This document shows positions 40,079-42,577 of a stretch of DNA of 42,577 nucleotides, in pieces (within the stretch, counting starts at the first letter, position 1; every line of letters begins with the position of its first letter). Location of the stretch: contig CAAFPE010000075.1 in the NCBI GenBank assembly GCA_900764755.1, positions 1 through 42,577 on the forward strand, read 5' to 3'. This DNA is from an uncultured Oscillospiraceae bacterium. Its GTDB lineage: Bacteria; Bacillota; Clostridia; Oscillospirales; Oscillospiraceae. A model generated the notes under the pieces. The model was given only the letters and a program-made list of their open reading frames with translations. It made no database searches and was not told where the DNA came from. The position numbers and the translations under genes are program-made.

Positions 40079-41230
40079 ATGGCCTTCGGAATGGATATGG
40101 GACCCGACAGTGTGGTAAACATCAAAGTGATCGGTGTGGGCGGCGGCGGAAACAACGTCGTCAACCGGATGGTGCATACGGGCACCAAGGGCGTTGATTT
40201 TATTGCGGTGAATACCGATAAGCAGGCGCTGACCATGTCGGCAGCCACCTATAAGATCCAGATCGGCGAGAAGCTGACCCAGGGGCAGGGCGCAGGCTCT
40301 GACCCGGAGGTGGGCCGCAAGTCCGCAGAGGAGAGCCGCACCCAGATCGCCAAGGCCCTGGAGGGGGCCAATATGGTGTTCATTACCGCCGGCATGGGCG
40401 GCGGCACCGGAACAGGCGCGGCCCCCATCGTGGCCGACATTGCCAAGGAGCAGGACATCCTCACCGTGGGTGTGGTCACCAAGCCCTTCCGGTTCGAGGG
40501 CAGCCGCCGTATGAAGCAGGCAGAGGGCGGCATCGCCGAGCTGCGCAACAAGGTGGACTCCCTGGTCATCATCCCCAACGAGCGGCTGAAGCTGGCCAGC
40601 GACACCAAGATCACCATGCAGAACGCCTTTGAGATCGCCGACGACGTGCTTCAGCAGGCCGTGCAGTCCATCTCCGACCTCATTAAAAACACCGGGTTCA
40701 TCAACCTGGACTTCGCCGATGTGTCCGCCGTGATGAAGGACGCGGGCCGGGCCCACATGGGCGTGGGCCGCGCCGCCGGCAAGGACAAGGCGGAGGCGGC
40801 CGCCAAGATGGCCATTTCCAGCCCCCTGCTGGAGACCTCCATCAACGGGGCCCGGGGTGTGCTCATCAACGTCACCGGCTCCACGGACATCGGACTGGAG
40901 GAGGTGGAGACCGCCGCCAACCTGGTGCAGGAGGCAGCCCACCCCGACGCCAACATCATCTTCGGTGCGGCCTTCGACGAAAATCTGGAGGACGAGCTGA
41001 AGGTCACCGTCATCGCCACCGGCTTTGACGAGAAGGAGGAGCCCGCCGCCATGGGGGACAAGCCCTTCTCCGCCGCCGGCGCCAAGGTGGAGGAGCAGCA
41101 GCGCGCCGCCGCCCCCGCCGCCCAGTACCAGGCCCAGGCCCCTGCCGCCCCGGCTGCTGAGCCGGAGAAGGCCGCCGTCAGCGACGACGACTGGGACATC
41201 CTGGAGCGCATCTTCAGCCGCAAGCGCTGA
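40079..41230 (+). CDS. ftsZ: Cell division GTPase FtsZ
   Basis: A 383-residue tubulin-like GTPase. GVGGGGNNVVNRM (19-31) and the signature GGGTGTG (107-113) bind GTP, and NLDFADVSAVM with DAGRAHMGVG forms the T7 loop. A Pro/Ala/Gln-rich linker (about 325-365) precedes the C-terminal peptide DDDWDILERIFSRKR. This resembles, but departs from, the usual DIPxFLR tail, so FtsA/SepF contact may differ. ATG at 40079 follows AGGAGG. Terminator at 41259. Confidence 0.97.
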   Translation: MAFGMDMGPDSVVNIKVIGVGGGGNNVVNRMVHTGTKGVDFIAVNTDKQALTMSAATYKIQIGEKLTQGQGAGSDPEVGRKSAEESRTQIAKALEGANMVFITAGMGGGTGTGAAPIVADIAKEQDILTVGVVTKPFRFEGSRRMKQAEGGIAELRNKVDSLVIIPNERLKLASDTKITMQNAFEIADDVLQQAVQSISDLIKNTGFINLDFADVSAVMKDAGRAHMGVGRAAGKDKAEAAAKMAISSPLLETSINGARGVLINVTGSTDIGLEEVETAANLVQEAAHPDANIIFGAAFDENLEDELKVTVIATGFDEKEEPAAMGDKPFSAAGAKVEEQQRAAAPAAQYQAQAPAAPAAEPEKAAVSDDDWDILERIFSRKR

Positions 41231-41258
41231 GACTGCCCCAAACAGCATCAAGGATCAC

Positions 41259-41302
41259 ACAGCCCTGGAGCGGAGGTTCAGCCGCGCTCCGGGGCTGTTT
41301 TT
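41259..41302 (+). terminator. Terminator between ftsZ and the sigma factor
   Basis: ACAGCCCTGGAGCG and CGCTCCGGGGCTGT form a 14-bp stem with one G-U pair, followed by TTTTT. Only 21 bases separate it from the sigma factor start, so read-through is needed unless a promoter lies within the ftsZ tail. Confidence 0.88.
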
Positions 41303-41323
41303 CCGGCGGAGGGAGGGAACACG

Positions 41324-41860
41324 GTGCTGGTCTATCTGTCCATGATCGAGGGCCCGGAGGACCGGAATAAGTTCGAGATTGTATACGAACAGTATAAAAA
41401 TCTGATGTACTACGTTGCGTATCGTATCCTGCGGGAGGAACGGGACGCGGAGGACGCAGTCCACAACGCCTTTGTGAGGATCGCGGAGCACATCGAAAAA
41501 ATTTCTGAGCCGGTGTGTCCAAAAACGCGGGCCTTCGTGGTTCTAATAGTTGAGAGGACAGCCATCAACGAGTACAACCGCCAGCGCCGCCGGAGGGGCC
41601 TGCCCCTGGAGGAGGAGGTGCTGGGGGCCGCTGGGGCCTGGGCCCCGGAGGGACCGGAGGAGGGGGACGCGGTGGCCCGGGCCATCGCCGCCCTGCCCGC
41701 CCGGGACCGTGAGCTGATCCTGCTGAAGCACTGGCAGGGGTTTTCCGACCGGGAGATCGCCAGACTGCTGGGGATGAAGCCGGGGGCGGTGTCCCGGGCC
41801 CTCCAGAGGGCTAAGGAGAAGCTGCGGGAGCGGCTGAGAGAGGAGGGGATCGAGGTATGA
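41324..41860 (+). CDS. ECF-type RNA polymerase sigma factor
   Basis: A 178-residue sigma-70 family protein of ECF size. Region 2 is FEIVYEQYKNLMYYVAYRIL...AEDAVHNAFVRI (about 17-60), and region 4 is LPARDRELILLKHWQGFSDREIARLLGMKPGAVSRALQRAKEKL (about 124-168) with the segments shown separately in family alignments. The GTG start has GGAGGG six bases upstream. It overlaps the next gene by 4 bases (ATGA), the usual arrangement for a sigma and its anti-sigma. Confidence 0.88.
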   Translation: MLVYLSMIEGPEDRNKFEIVYEQYKNLMYYVAYRILREERDAEDAVHNAFVRIAEHIEKISEPVCPKTRAFVVLIVERTAINEYNRQRRRRGLPLEEEVLGAAGAWAPEGPEEGDAVARAIAALPARDRELILLKHWQGFSDREIARLLGMKPGAVSRALQRAKEKLRERLREEGIEV

Positions 41861-42546
41861 AGGACGCGCTGGACGCGCTGCTGGACCGGTACGCTCCGGA
41901 GGCGGGGGCCGGGTGGCTGGCAGCAGAGACGCCGGACATCGTGCCGGAGCATCCCTTCTCCCCAAAATTCCGGCGGCGGATGGAGCGGCTGATCCGGCGG
42001 CAGGGACGCTCCCCCGCCGTCACCGCCGCCCTCCGCTGTGCCCGCCGGGCGGCGGCGTATGCCCTGGTCCTCCTCACCCTGTCCTTCTCCTGTCTGATGA
42101 CGGTGGATGCCTCCTTCCGGGAGCAGGTGCTCCGGGTGGTGGTGGAGGTGCTTCAGGAGTTTACCGAGTTCCGGTATACCTCCGATCTTCCCGCAAATGG
42201 TCAACCGGGAGAGGTGCGGTTCACCTATCTGCCGGAGGGGATGGAGGAACAGGAGAGGGAGCATGATGAAATTGGATTTTATGTGTGTTTTGAATCGGCG
42301 GATGGAGATTTTATGGATTTAAGCCAGACTGTAGTTTCGGATGGGACATCTGTGTCGATTGGGCTTGATACAGAAAATGCAGATGTGACCTACTTTGCTG
42401 TTCATGGCTGTGAAGCGATGAAAATTGTGAAGGATCTGGACCACACCATACACTGGACCGAGGGAGATTCTATTTATACACTGTACGGGACTGTCCCAAT
42501 GGAAGAGTTGGAGAAAGTCGCCGAGGGAATTCAGATCGGCGGGTAA
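41857..42546 (+). CDS. DUF4367-like membrane protein, probable anti-sigma partner
   Basis: A 229-residue protein. A cytoplasmic part (1-64) includes a charged helix (FRRRMERLIRRQG). One membrane helix (about 66-85) and an extracytoplasmic domain (86-229) with two Cys residues (YVCFES and HGCEAM) follow. Such proteins after ECF sigma genes in Firmicutes often carry DUF4367 sensor domains; a direct anti-sigma motif (such as zinc-finger HxxxCxxC) is not seen, so partner status is inferred from the overlap. From about base 42265 to 42480 its DNA is visibly AT-richer than the first half. Confidence 0.7.
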   Translation: MKDALDALLDRYAPEAGAGWLAAETPDIVPEHPFSPKFRRRMERLIRRQGRSPAVTAALRCARRAAAYALVLLTLSFSCLMTVDASFREQVLRVVVEVLQEFTEFRYTSDLPANGQPGEVRFTYLPEGMEEQEREHDEIGFYVCFESADGDFMDLSQTVVSDGTSVSIGLDTENADVTYFAVHGCEAMKIVKDLDHTIHWTEGDSIYTLYGTVPMEELEKVAEGIQIGG

Positions 42547-42577
42547 AGAAGCAGTCCGCCCAAAGCCTTGCGCCGCA

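Noticed and set aside
40064..41251. 395-codon minus-strand frame over ftsZ
   Set aside because: It is antisense to ftsZ, whose GTPase motifs are unambiguous.

Overview
The window is a GC-rich stretch of chromosome from a Gram-positive gut-type anaerobe, most likely an Oscillospiraceae (Clostridium cluster IV) relative of Flavonifractor or Lawsonibacter. This assignment is inferred from gene order, protein style, strong AGGAGG-type ribosome binding sites, frequent GTG/TTG starts and a Firmicutes-type mraZ-rsmH-ftsL-pbp2-murE division cluster. No database search was possible. The first 32 bases are an Illumina adapter, so the left edge is an assembly contig end and not biology.

Layout. (1) 139-5700, mostly minus strand: mltG with a U32 (TrhP-like) gene behind it, a tiny Cys/Gly-rich plus-strand gene, then a tagA-tmk-DJ-1-formyltetrahydrofolate cyclo-ligase run. 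(2) 5750-7560, plus strand: a peptide-deformylase-like protein with an altered motif 1, a flavodoxin and an alpha/beta hydrolase behind one sigma-A promoter. (3) 7687-7958: tRNA-Leu(UAA) and initiator tRNA-fMet(CAU) with promoter and terminator. (4) 7960-15340: an accessory catabolic island with a complete TRAP transporter, a phosphogluconate-dehydrogenase-C-type (ApnO-like) oxidoreductase, a split transketolase, and a divergent FadR-type GntR regulator. It carries conspicuous AAACGTTT palindromes. This is the best candidate for an undescribed pathway. (5) 15411-18294: PLP aldolase, BCP peroxiredoxin, YaaA, and a MerR/TipAS regulator broken by an internal deletion. (6) 18358-19799: DAACS-family symporter.

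(7) 20067-26953: class A penicillin-binding protein, ACT-domain protein, homoserine dehydrogenase, aspartate kinase (aspartate-family amino acid block), and an unknown membrane protein. (8) 27138-27710: family 4 uracil-DNA glycosylase beside a small inverted-repeat element. (9) 27976-41302: the division and cell wall cluster mraZ, rsmH, ftsL-like, PASTA-PBP2, murE, mraY, ftsW, murG, murA, ftsQ, ftsZ. murF, murD, murC and murB are absent from it. MurE carries the DNPR motif, so the peptidoglycan is probably of the meso-diaminopimelate type. (10) 41324-42546: an ECF-type sigma factor overlapping a membrane DUF4367-like partner.

How the parts work together: regions 1, 7 and 9 supply peptidoglycan and wall polymer synthesis (lipid II made by MraY/MurG, polymerised by FtsW and PBPs, chain length trimmed by MltG, wall polymer linkage started by TagA). 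Aspartate kinase may feed diaminopimelate to MurE. The TRAP island would import a carboxylated substrate (probably a sugar acid), oxidise it, and pass a ketose unit into central metabolism through the transketolase.
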